DNA from: Eikenella sp963515595
GTDB lineage: Bacteria > Pseudomonadota > Gammaproteobacteria > Burkholderiales > Neisseriaceae
Reading direction: 5' to 3'
Assembly (NCBI GenBank): GCA_963515595.1
Contig: CAUPYH010000014.1
Location: forward strand, 1-30,611
Length of the DNA: 30,611 nucleotides
This document shows, piece after piece, positions 1 to 6,813 of this stretch. Made by a program: the position numbers and the translations under genes. The notes beneath the pieces are model-generated. The model worked only from the letters and a program-made list of their open reading frames with translations. It made no database searches and was not told where the DNA came from. Position 1 is the first letter of the stretch. Every line of letters begins with the position of its first letter.

Positions 1-61
1 TGAGCGCGTCGCGCACGTCGTCGAGTTTGAACGGTTTGATGATGGCTTCGATTTTCTTCAT
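1..61 (-). CDS. glnB: Nitrogen regulatory protein P-II, N-terminal part (runs off the window)
   Basis: Only the first 20 codons are present, read leftwards from the ATG at 61 to the window edge. They translate as MKKIEAIIKPFKLDDVRDAL, the characteristic opening of PII proteins (first beta strand, then the start of helix 1). PII proteins are small trimeric signal transducers that bind ATP/ADP and 2-oxoglutarate and control glutamine synthetase, ammonium transport and nitrogen regulators. A GAGG Shine-Dalgarno lies about 7 bases before the ATG. The T-loop that distinguishes modified from unmodified family members is outside the window, so GlnB and GlnK cannot be told apart here. The family call is secure; the exact paralogue is not. 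Confidence 0.88.
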   Translation of the reverse strand, partial: MKKIEAIIKPFKLDDVRDAL

Positions 62-314
62 GGGTTCCTCGGGTGGGGTGGTATATAACGGGTGGCAACT
101 GTATTTTTAACCCATCGGGCAAAAATACCAAAACTCAAAATAAACCTGCCTTGCATTTGGTTGTCTTGATAGGCTGCCCAACCGCTCCCTAAGCTACTTG
201 ACTGTTGTTTATTTTGGTTGGTTGCGGGTGGCGGCCGGGCGGTTTGGTGCTATGATAAGGGAGCTTTGATATGCAAGCCTTTGTATTACCGGCCAATCAA
301 ACCAATCTGCAACA

Positions 315-1214
315 TCACAGACCAACCAAGCGCTCCACGCTCGGCGCGTAGTAGTAGGCACTGCGCTTGGCAGTGGACATATGTTTCAGCAGCAGGTCGA
401 TTTTGTCGTCTTTTTCGCCGAACATGAATTTCAGCTGCTCGTCGATATTGTGCAGGCTGGCGCTGTAGGCGATGAATTGCAGGCCGTGCTCGCCACTCAC
501 TTGGCCGAAAGGCAGGCTGCGGCGCACAATTTTCAGGCCGACGCCGTTTTCTTTGATGTTGGTGCGACCCAGGTGCGAATCGGGCAGGCGCTCTTCGCGG
601 GCGAATTCGATGTTGTCGGTCTTGCTGCGGCCGACGGCCTGCTCCTGTTCCTTCACGCTGATGCCGTCCCATTTTTTCAGGTCGTGCAGGTATTGTTGCA
701 GCACCACATAGCTGCCGCCCGCGCTTTTCCCTTCGGCAATGATGCCGACGGAAGCGATTTCTTCATCGCCGTGCGGGTTTTCCGTGCCGTCCACGAAGCC
801 GTCCAGCCCGCGCTCTTCCGGCATGCGGAAGCCGTGGGTTTCGTTTTTTACTTCAAGCGATTCGCCGAAAGCGGCCAGCACTTTTTCTGCCAGCAGGTAG
901 TTCAGGCCGGCGTGGGTGGATTGGATGTGGATCATCAAATCGCATTGGGTGGCGGGGCACAGGCCGTTGCCCAGCGGCACGAAAGGGCGGATTTCCTCGC
1001 CTTCGCCGCCGTGGTTCAGGCCGCGCCAGAAGTCTGCACCGAAGGCGATGGTCATGCCCAAATCGTGGCCGGGGAAACGGGTTTGGCAATCGGCCAGTGC
1101 AGCGAGGGCTTCGCGGCAGGCGGTTTTGACTTTGGCGGCGTCGCGCACGTCGGCCTCGATATAAATGGCGGCGGTGATGGTTTCCGGGATGATGGCGGTT
1201 TGCGGGGTACTCAT
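315..1214 (-). CDS. DyP-type (dye-decolourising) haem peroxidase, YfeX-like
   Basis: 299 residues from the ATG at 1214; an upstream in-frame ATG at 1259 is less likely because AAGGA sits just before 1214. DyP-type peroxidases bind haem b and use hydrogen peroxide to oxidise dyes, porphyrins and other aromatics. The family signature GxxDG is present as GFVDGTENP, with the catalytic Asp at about residue 142. A conserved SHLGR carries the likely proximal haem ligand His214, and Arg231 fits the distal arginine; these positions match E. coli YfeX to within a residue. There is no signal peptide or Tat motif, so it should be cytoplasmic. It stands alone: the next gene on the strand is separated by an uptake-sequence hairpin. 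The physiological substrate is unknown; for YfeX relatives a role in porphyrin or haem handling has been argued. Confidence 0.9.
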   Translation of the reverse strand: MSTPQTAIIPETITAAIYIEADVRDAAKVKTACREALAALADCQTRFPGHDLGMTIAFGADFWRGLNHGGEGEEIRPFVPLGNGLCPATQCDLMIHIQSTHAGLNYLLAEKVLAAFGESLEVKNETHGFRMPEERGLDGFVDGTENPHGDEEIASVGIIAEGKSAGGSYVVLQQYLHDLKKWDGISVKEQEQAVGRSKTDNIEFAREERLPDSHLGRTNIKENGVGLKIVRRSLPFGQVSGEHGLQFIAYSASLHNIDEQLKFMFGEKDDKIDLLLKHMSTAKRSAYYYAPSVERLVGL

Positions 1215-1270
1215 GCTGGTAATCCTTTCTTGTCTTGGTATTGCTTGGGCGATGCACACATTATAACGGC

Positions 1271-1312
1271 AGGCTACCTGAAAATTCGGCGGCGCTGTTT
1301 TTCAGGTAGCCT
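1271..1312. terminator. Inverted pair of Eikenella uptake sequences, terminator of the GST gene
   Basis: AGGCTACCTGAAAA (1271-1284) and its reverse complement (1299-1312) form a 14-bp stem with a 14-nt loop, 30 bases past the stop of the glutathione S-transferase gene. Uptake-sequence pairs of this kind commonly double as intrinsic terminators in Neisseriaceae. The stem is followed by short T runs on both strands. Confidence 0.7.
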
Positions 1313-1341
1313 TTGCCGTGTCAGCGGGGATGCGGATAGGG

Positions 1342-1950
1342 CTAAACCAAACCCTGCCGCAGTTGCGCCAAGGTGGCGGGGCGGGTTTCTAAGTTTTCCG
1401 GCGACACGGCGCGTACGTCGGCGCGGACGGTGAATTGTGCCAATGCGTTTTGGTTGGCGGGGCTGAGGTGGGGCTGCAAATCGGGCAGGCGGTATTGCAT
1501 GAACACCAATGCCATGCCCAGCGCGAGGTGGGCAATGTCGCCGCTCTCAGCATCCAGCTGCGGGGCGGCGGCCAGGCCTCGGATGCAGGCGGCGCGGGCG
1601 CGTTCGGTGAGCGGGTGGTCAGGGGTGTTTTCGGCTTTGAATTTTTGCAGGCCGAAGAGTTTCACCAGCTGGTCGAGCAGGGAGAAGGCAAAGGCGGCGG
1701 TGGCGGTTTGCTCGGCGGTATGCAGGGGGTGGCCGAGCAGGAAGTCCAAAATAAACGGGCTGTTGCCGATGACGGTGCCGCTATCGGTTTGCAGCACGGG
1801 CACTTGGGAAAAGGGGTTGATGGCTTGGAGCTCGGCGGGGGTTTCCCACGGATTGGGGTAGGCAATGGTGAAATCGAGCTCATGCCGCGGGAGGGCGGCG
1901 AGCAGGACAAGGCGGCCATAGGGGGAGGTGGGACTGGTGTAGAGTTTCAT
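1342..1950 (-). CDS. Glutathione S-transferase family protein
   Basis: 202 residues. The N-terminal half is a thioredoxin-fold GST domain: it opens MKLYTSPTSPYGR, with the small-residue/Ser active-site region near residues 6-12. SQVPVL carries the cis-proline of the glutathione site, and a following DSGTVIGNS fits the segment that binds the gamma-glutamyl group. The C-terminal half (about 85-202) is alpha-helical, as in the family. GSTs conjugate glutathione to electrophiles or reduce mixed disulphides; bacterial members of this length are mostly of unknown substrate. AAGGAA lies 7 bases upstream of the ATG. The gene is flanked by an uptake-sequence hairpin downstream and a 40-bp tandem repeat upstream, so it is probably transcribed alone. 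Confidence 0.85.
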   Translation of the reverse strand: MKLYTSPTSPYGRLVLLAALPRHELDFTIAYPNPWETPAELQAINPFSQVPVLQTDSGTVIGNSPFILDFLLGHPLHTAEQTATAAFAFSLLDQLVKLFGLQKFKAENTPDHPLTERARAACIRGLAAAPQLDAESGDIAHLALGMALVFMQYRLPDLQPHLSPANQNALAQFTVRADVRAVSPENLETRPATLAQLRQGLV

Positions 1951-2000
1951 GGGTTTCCTTCGTTTTGATTGCGGTTTGTTTTAACTTCGGTGCGGCTAGG

Positions 2001-2080
2001 TTTTAGCTTCGCAGAAACTCAGCTTCCTTCGGAAACTTCGTTTTAACTTCGCAGAAACTCAGCTTCCTTCGGAAACTTCG
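2001..2080. repeat. 40-bp tandem duplication
   Basis: Two adjacent 40-base copies, 2001-2040 and 2041-2080, differ at one position (G2006 against A2046). Each starts TTTTA and ends GGAAACTTCG. A partial third match (TTTTAACTTCG) begins at 1979, just before the first copy. A related stretch (TTAGCTTGGCAGAAACT) recurs near 2927. The unit has no reading frame and lies between the GST gene and rph. Confidence 0.85.
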
Positions 2081-2121
2081 TTTTCAGGTAGCCCGTTGCA
2101 CGCTTTGAGGCTACCTGAAAA
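2081..2121. repeat. Inverted uptake-sequence pair in reversed order, downstream of rph
   Basis: A reverse copy (2081-2093, ending GCC, so one base off the consensus 12-mer) faces an exact forward copy (2108-2121). The 13-bp stem has a 15-nt loop. On the minus strand the second arm ends in AAAA rather than T residues, so it is a weaker terminator candidate than pairs in the other order. Confidence 0.6.
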
Positions 2122-2162
2122 TGCCGCCGCACCGAGAATGGATTGTACTGCTAAACCGGTTT

Positions 2163-2894
2163 TCAAGCAGCGGCGATGGCGGCTTGCTGGTGTTGCAGCA
2201 ACTCGGCGATGCCTTTTTGGCCAAGCGCGAGCAGTTGGGTGAGTGCGGCAGGGCTGAAGGCGGCGCCTTCGGCGGTGCCTTGAATTTCGATGATGTTGCC
2301 GGAGGCGGTCATTACGAGGTTGATGTCGCTGTCGCAGCCGGAGTCTTCGGGGTAGTCCAAATCGAGCAGGGGCACGCCGCCGACGATACCGAGCGACACG
2401 GCGGCTACGGCTTCGCGGATCGGGCTATGCGCGAGTTTGCCTGCGGCCAAGAGCTTGCCGATGGCCAAATGCAAGGCGACGTATGCGCCGGTGATGCTGG
2501 CGGTGCGGGTACCGCCGTCGGCTTGGATTACGTCGCAATCGATCAGGATTTGGCGTTCGCCCAGCCGGCTCAAATCTACGGCGGCACGCAGGGAGCGGCC
2601 GATCAGGCGTTGGATTTCCTGGGTGCGGCCGGATTGCTTGCCTTGGGCGGCTTCACGGCGCATACGGCTGGCGGTGGAGGCGGGGAGCATGCCATATTCG
2701 GCGGTTACCCAGCCTTGATTTTTGCCGCGCAGAAAGGGCGGAACGGATTCGTCGATGCTGGCGGTGCAAATCACTTTGGTGTTGCCGCAGGCAATCAGGA
2801 CAGAGCCGTCGGCATGGGGCAGGAAGTGGGGCGTGATGCTGATGGGGCGCAGTTGGTCGGCAGCACGGCCGGTGCGGATGGGGGCTGGGGACAT
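2163..2894 (-). CDS. rph: Ribonuclease PH
   Basis: 243 residues from the ATG at 2894; the reading frame stays open to 2957, but the protein family starts at MSPAPIRTGRAADQLRPI. RNase PH is a phosphate-dependent 3'-5' exoribonuclease that trims tRNA 3' ends and some other RNAs, working as a hexameric ring. Family landmarks are visible: GRSLRAAVDL, GERQILIDCDVIQADGGTRTAS (phosphate and RNA binding), and DLDYPEDSGCDSDINLVMT with the catalytic aspartates. Length is normal (about 240). The Shine-Dalgarno is weak (GAGAA). It diverges from rluE across a 240-bp gap that carries one uptake sequence. Confidence 0.95.
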   Translation of the reverse strand: MSPAPIRTGRAADQLRPISITPHFLPHADGSVLIACGNTKVICTASIDESVPPFLRGKNQGWVTAEYGMLPASTASRMRREAAQGKQSGRTQEIQRLIGRSLRAAVDLSRLGERQILIDCDVIQADGGTRTASITGAYVALHLAIGKLLAAGKLAHSPIREAVAAVSLGIVGGVPLLDLDYPEDSGCDSDINLVMTASGNIIEIQGTAEGAAFSPAALTQLLALGQKGIAELLQHQQAAIAAA

Positions 2895-2976
2895 GGTGTT
2901 CTCGCTATGTAGATGGGGATTAGGCCTTAGCTTGGCAGAAACTTCGCTACGCTCCAACTTTGTTGCAGCTTGCGTT

Positions 2977-2988
2977 TTCAGGTAGCCT
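2977..2988 (-). repeat. Single Eikenella-type DNA uptake sequence
   Basis: An exact 12-mer (reverse orientation) between the divergent genes rph and rluE, with no nearby partner to make a hairpin. It is preceded at about 2927-2975 by a stretch resembling the 40-bp tandem repeat found at 2001. Confidence 0.8.
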
Positions 2989-3078
2989 CAACTCAGCCGA
3001 GGGCGATTATACCGCCGGATAGCTTGTATTGCTTGGGAATACGGGCGTAGGCGGCTGGAATAGCTTTGATTCCGGCTA

Positions 3079-3084
3079 TATAAT
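3079..3084 (+). promoter_or_regulatory. Likely -10 box for rluE
   Basis: A perfect TATAAT lies 53 bases before the rluE start, in the gap between divergent genes. The -35 region at the right distance (TGGAAT, 3056-3061) is a poor match. A single uptake sequence (3104-3115) would lie in the leader. Confidence 0.4.
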
Positions 3085-3103
3085 CTAGCCATTCCGGCCC
3101 AAA

Positions 3104-3115
3104 AGGCTACCTGAA
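3104..3115 (+). repeat. Single Eikenella-type DNA uptake sequence in the rluE leader
   Basis: An exact 12-mer, unpaired, between the putative -10 box and the rluE start codon. Confidence 0.8.
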
Positions 3116-3136
3116 ACCCCAGCCGGCCTGCAAACC

Positions 3137-3697
3137 ATGTCTGATTTAATCGTTTTCAACAAGCCCTATGGGGTTATCTGCCAATTCAGCCCGCACGAGA
3201 AACACCGCTCGCTGAAAGAGTTTATCGGGCTGCCCGATGTTTATCCCGCCGGGCGGCTGGACACCGACAGCGAAGGCCTGCTGCTGCTCACGGCCGACGG
3301 CCGCCTGCAAGCCAAAATTGCCGACCCGCGCCACAAAACGGTGAAAACCTATTGGGCACAGCTCGAAGGCAGCCCGGACGAAGCAAAACTGGATTTATTG
3401 CGGCACGGCGTAGATTTGGGCGATTTCGTTACCCGCCCGGCGCAGATCAGGCTACCTGAAAAATCGGAAACCGACCGCCTGTGGCCGCGCGTGCCGCCGA
3501 TTCGGGTGCGCAAGAGCGTGCCGGATTTTTGGTTGGAAATCCGCATCAGCGAAGGCAAAAACCGCCAAGTACGCCGCATGACGGCCAAGGCGGGCTATCC
3601 CTGCCTGCGGCTGGTGCGCGTGGGCATCGGTCGGTTGGATTTGTGGCAGCTGGATCTGGCACCGGGTCAATGGCGGCCTGCACCGTGTTTGCCCTAG
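3137..3697 (+). CDS. rluE: 23S rRNA pseudouridine synthase, RluE type
   Basis: 186 residues, a single catalytic domain without an S4 RNA-binding domain, as in RluE (which modifies U2457 of E. coli 23S rRNA). It starts MSDLIVFNKPYGVICQF, the usual opening strand of RsuA/RluB/RluE enzymes. The catalytic motif is AGRLDTDSEGLLLLT, with the nucleophile Asp42. Later family blocks KTYWAQLEG and ISEGKNRQVRRMTAKAGYPCLRLVRVGIG are intact. The ATG at 3137 has no clear Shine-Dalgarno. An exact uptake sequence lies inside the gene at 3449-3460, where it encodes R-L-P-E in a surface-like stretch. nnrD follows 80 bases on. Confidence 0.92.
   Translation: MSDLIVFNKPYGVICQFSPHEKHRSLKEFIGLPDVYPAGRLDTDSEGLLLLTADGRLQAKIADPRHKTVKTYWAQLEGSPDEAKLDLLRHGVDLGDFVTRPAQIRLPEKSETDRLWPRVPPIRVRKSVPDFWLEIRISEGKNRQVRRMTAKAGYPCLRLVRVGIGRLDLWQLDLAPGQWRPAPCLP
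3449..3460 (+). repeat. Uptake sequence inside rluE
   Basis: An exact AGGCTACCTGAA within the coding sequence, read in frame as Arg-Leu-Pro-Glu. One of only two exact copies that lie wholly inside a gene in this window. Confidence 0.85.
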
Positions 3698-3777
3698 CTC
3701 AATATTCGGCGTAATGGCCGCACTCTCGGTATGCCGTTTGCTTGGCATTTGTCTAATTGAATAACATGAGGTTTGAT

Positions 3778-4647
3778 ATGGCAGATTTATCCCAGCAGTT
3801 GGCGCAGTGGCAGCATACTGCCCGTTTCCGTTTCCCCCTTTTAATCAAACCACGCGCCGAAGACAGCCATAAAGGCACGTTCGGCACGGTGGCTGTGGTG
3901 GGCAGCGCGGCCGGCATGTCCGGCGCCGGGGTGCTGGCGGCCAGCGCGGCCTTGAAAGGCGGGGCGGGCAAAGTATGGCTCGGTTTTGCGCAAAACAGCC
4001 TGCCGATACCGTATCTGCCTAATTATCCGGAAATCATGATCACCACCGCCGCACAACTGGTGCAGCGGCGCGACATCAGCGTTTACGCTATTGGCTGCGG
4101 CTTGGGCATGAGCGATGCCTCGCGTCAGCTGTTGGAGCAGACCACGGCAGCGGCCATCCATACTGATGCACCGCTGCTGCTGGATGCCGATGCGCTGAAC
4201 CTGCTGGCGGTAGAAACAATGTTTTTGCCCAATAATGTGGTGCTCACGCCTCATCCGCTGGAAGCGGCACGCCTGCTGGGTATTACAGTGGAAGAGGTGC
4301 AGGGTAACCGCTATTTGGCGGCCTCCAATATTGCCGAGCGCTACGGCAGCTATGTGGTGCTCAAAGGTGCGAAAACCTTGGTGTGCACACCAGACGGGCG
4401 GATTGTGTATGAAAACGACAGCGGCAACCCCGGCTTGGCCACTGCCGGCAGCGGCGACGTATTGAGCGGCCTGATGGCTGCCCTGCTGGCGCAACATCTG
4501 CCCATGCAAGATGCGGCCTGCGCGGCAGTATGGATGCACGGCACGGCGGCAGAGCTGCTGGCCGCCCGCGGCATCGGCCCCATCGGCCTGACTGCGGGCG
4601 AAATTGCCGATGCGGTGCGTGAGCTGCGCAATCTGGCAGCGGGTTAG
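3778..4647 (+). CDS. nnrD: ADP-dependent (S)-NAD(P)H-hydrate dehydratase
   Basis: 289 residues from the ATG at 3778, chosen over in-frame starts at 3757 (TTG) and 3766 because GAGG (3768-3771) is 6 bases before it. The enzyme repairs damaged, hydrated NADH and NADPH using ADP. It has the ribokinase-like fold of the YjeF C-terminal domain: HKGTFGTVAVVGSAAGMSGA near the N-terminus, LLDADALNLL (about 135-144), LTPHPLEAARLLG (about 156-168), LKGAKTLV, and the catalytic GSGDVLSG (224-231). The YjeF N-terminal epimerase domain is absent, so this is the stand-alone dehydratase and the epimerase must be elsewhere or missing. An uptake-sequence terminator follows 41 bases after the stop. Confidence 0.93.
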   Translation: MADLSQQLAQWQHTARFRFPLLIKPRAEDSHKGTFGTVAVVGSAAGMSGAGVLAASAALKGGAGKVWLGFAQNSLPIPYLPNYPEIMITTAAQLVQRRDISVYAIGCGLGMSDASRQLLEQTTAAAIHTDAPLLLDADALNLLAVETMFLPNNVVLTPHPLEAARLLGITVEEVQGNRYLAASNIAERYGSYVVLKGAKTLVCTPDGRIVYENDSGNPGLATAGSGDVLSGLMAALLAQHLPMQDAACAAVWMHGTAAELLAARGIGPIGLTAGEIADAVRELRNLAAG

Positions 4648-4688
4648 GCTGGATGGGCGGCTTGCTCCAAGCATAATTGCAACAATAG

Positions 4689-4720
4689 AAAGGCTACCTG
4701 AAAGTTTCAGGTAGCCTTTT
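4689..4720. terminator. Bidirectional terminator between convergent nnrD and ppiD
   Basis: Two uptake sequences face each other almost without a loop: a 15-bp stem, AAAGGCTACCTGAAA and its complement, with T runs on both strands. It sits between the converging ends of nnrD (4647) and ppiD (4737). Confidence 0.85.
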
Positions 4721-4736
4721 CAAGCGGCAAAATCAA

Positions 4737-6278
4737 TCAGTTTTCATCGCGATCCAATTTCTGCGAGCCATGCTGTATCGGGTATTTTCGTTGCAGCACT
4801 TGCAGATATTGGCGGTAGAACGCTTCGGTATTGCGTCCGGCAACTTGTTGGCGCAGCTCCGGCAACTGCTGTTTGCTGTTTTCCGGCAGGCTGATGGCGC
4901 GTACTTCCACCAAGGCGGCATTACCGTTGGGCAGGGTAATCACTGCGTAGCCGGGTTTGCCGTTTTGCGGATGGGCTTTCACGATGGCGGCAAAGTTTTG
5001 CAGGCCAACGGCTTGTTGCAGCTGGGTGGCACTGGCTTTTTCCGGATTGCTCCATTGCAGGTTATCCACTGCCTTACCGGCTTGCAGATTGCTCAAGGCT
5101 TGAGCAGCGGCAGCTTGTGCCAGCTTGGCACTCTCCACGGCCACATAATCTTTGCGCACCGCTTCCTTGGCTTCTTCAAAGCTTTGATTGCGGGCTTTGC
5201 TCACATCGGTGGCACGCAACACGCGCAATACGCCGTTGCCCATATCCAATACTTCAGAATTATGGCGGCGATCGATCACCTCGGCGCTAAACATGGCTTC
5301 CTGCACGGCCTGCGGCAGTTTGGCGGCGGCCGCTTCGGGTTGGCTGAGCCATTCTTCATGTTTTTGCAACGGCAGCTTCATTTCCTGCGCTACTTTTTGC
5401 AGGCTGTCCGGGTGGTCGAAGGCCAGTTGTGCCAACTGTTCGCGTGCATTGCCTAAGGCTTGGGCGGCTTTACGCTGGCGCACGCTCTCTTCCAACTGAG
5501 CTTTCACGCTCTCAAACGGCGGTTTGGCTTCGCTGGCGGCGGTGGGCAGATTGCGGTAGGCCTCTTGCAATTCTTGTGCGCTAACGGTTTGCTGTTTGGC
5601 CAGCTCTTCTACGTTCAAATCAACAAACTCAAGCTTCACTGCCAAAGGCAAGGCATATTTGGCTTTGTTGGATTCAAAATAGCTGCGCAAGGCGGCATCA
5701 GTGGGCTGTACTTTGCTGGCAAAATCGGCCGCATTGAAGGGCGCAGTACGCAACTCACGCTCGCTGCCGGTAAGGGCAAGGATTTGGTTAGCTTGGCTGT
5801 CGCTAACGATATTGCCGTTGCTCAACAGGCTGATAAGGGTTTGGCGGCGATACTGGCTGCGCATTTCCTCAATCAGCCGCTCTTCGGTAATCCCTCTTTG
5901 GCGCAGATAGGCTTGAAACTGCTCGGGGCTGAATTGGCCGTTGACTTGGAATGAAGGATCGCGCGTAATCACGCCCTTGATTTGTTCAATAGAAAGCTCG
6001 CCAACGCCCAGCTCTGCCGCACCCTGATCGAAATATGCTTGCTGCACCAGCGATTGGTAAACGTCGTCTTTGCTGATGGGTTGGTCGCTATGCCGCGGCG
6101 CTTCCCTCAGCAGTTCCTGCACTTGCTCGGCAGTGATGTGCGTATTGCCGATTTTGCTGATATAGCTGCTGTGCATACCCGAAGTGAGGGTTTGGGCACC
6201 GAATCCCACAAAGGTAACAGTAATCAGCCCTAGGAGCACTTGAGACAGGCGGCGGTGTTTTTCGACGATGGCAAACAT
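4737..6278 (-). CDS. ppiD: PpiD/SurA-like periplasmic chaperone lacking an obvious parvulin domain
   Basis: 513 residues. The N-terminus matches PpiD: a short cytoplasmic segment (MFAIVEKHRRLSQ), one membrane anchor (about 13-30), then a SurA-N-type chaperone region (about 38-185: ISKIGNTHITAEQVQELL, FQVNGQFSPEQFQAYLRQRGITEERLIEEMRSQ). PpiD helps newly exported proteins leave the Sec translocon and fold. E. coli PpiD is 623 residues with a parvulin isomerase domain at about 260-360. Here the flanking helices (VSAQELQEAYRNL and FESVKAQLEESVRQRKAAQ) are joined by about ten residues, and the parvulin hallmarks (HILI, GGxLGW, FGxHII) are not visible. It is therefore probably a chaperone without isomerase activity. 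It is monocistronic: an uptake-sequence terminator follows and tRNA-Ser lies upstream. Confidence 0.85.
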   Translation of the reverse strand: MFAIVEKHRRLSQVLLGLITVTFVGFGAQTLTSGMHSSYISKIGNTHITAEQVQELLREAPRHSDQPISKDDVYQSLVQQAYFDQGAAELGVGELSIEQIKGVITRDPSFQVNGQFSPEQFQAYLRQRGITEERLIEEMRSQYRRQTLISLLSNGNIVSDSQANQILALTGSERELRTAPFNAADFASKVQPTDAALRSYFESNKAKYALPLAVKLEFVDLNVEELAKQQTVSAQELQEAYRNLPTAASEAKPPFESVKAQLEESVRQRKAAQALGNAREQLAQLAFDHPDSLQKVAQEMKLPLQKHEEWLSQPEAAAAKLPQAVQEAMFSAEVIDRRHNSEVLDMGNGVLRVLRATDVSKARNQSFEEAKEAVRKDYVAVESAKLAQAAAAQALSNLQAGKAVDNLQWSNPEKASATQLQQAVGLQNFAAIVKAHPQNGKPGYAVITLPNGNAALVEVRAISLPENSKQQLPELRQQVAGRNTEAFYRQYLQVLQRKYPIQHGSQKLDRDEN

Positions 6279-6400
6279 AAAAATAAAAAGAAAATGTGGT
6301 GAAAATTAAATGCGGTATTGTAACGGTTCTGCGGGTGGCGGGCTATAGCGAATTGACTTAACTTTCGCTATTCTGAAATGTTGGGCGCCTAGGCAAAAGC

Positions 6401-6432
6401 AAACTCCCCAATCTTGCGGATTGGGGAGTTTT
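6401..6432. terminator. Intrinsic terminator downstream of tRNA-Ser
   Basis: AAACTCCCCAATC (6401-6413), a 5-nt loop, then its complement (6419-6431): a 13-bp GC-rich stem. On the minus strand it is followed by T-rich sequence. It begins 5 bases after the tRNA CCA end, and it does not use uptake sequences. Confidence 0.85.
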
Positions 6433-6436
6433 AATC

Positions 6437-6530
6437 TGGCGGAGTAGGAGGGATTCGAACCCTCGATACAGGTTTTAGCCCATATGCACCCTTAGCAGGG
6501 GTGTGCCTTCAACCTCTCAGCCACTACTCC
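6437..6530 (-). tRNA. tRNA-Ser, anticodon GCU
   Basis: Read on the minus strand from 6530. The 7-bp acceptor stem GGAGTAG pairs with CTACTCC. The anticodon arm is CACCC-CTGCTAA-GGGTG (anticodon GCU, reading AGC/AGU). It has the long variable arm typical of class II tRNAs and a T arm GAGGG-TTCGAAT-CCCTC. The discriminator is G and CCA is encoded (6439-6437). The body without CCA is 91 nt. It stands alone, followed by its own terminator. Confidence 0.97.
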
Positions 6531-6709
6531 GTGTTCAGAACGGCGGATAATATAGGAAGCGTGTCTAAAAGGCAAGATATTTTGTGCTAAGAGCGGGCAT
6601 TTTGGCTTGATGGGCTTGAAGCGTAAAGATTTTTAGTTGGCAGGGTGGCAGGCAGTTTGCAACGGATGAACGGCATAAATGCGCACCAGCCTACCACTTT
6701 ATTACTATT

Positions 6710-6718
6710 TGCTATAAT
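6710..6718 (+). promoter_or_regulatory. Extended -10 promoter for the CLC antiporter gene
   Basis: TGCTATAAT combines a perfect TATAAT (6713-6718) with the TG of an extended -10 element, which would excuse the lack of a -35 box at the expected place. It lies about 95 bases before the start codon at 6814. Confidence 0.5.
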
Positions 6719-6813
6719 ATGCAAAGAAATGTTTTGATAATTTAACAAGCTATTGCGCTTGGGAATGGTGTGTGCCCACAGGCAAATTCTCCAGCCGCAA
6801 CGGATAGATCAAT

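Noticed and set aside
381..1433. 350-codon open frame on the plus strand
   Set aside because: It is antisense to the peroxidase and GST genes, has repetitive Phe/Gly/Ala/Val composition typical of shadow frames, and matches no family.
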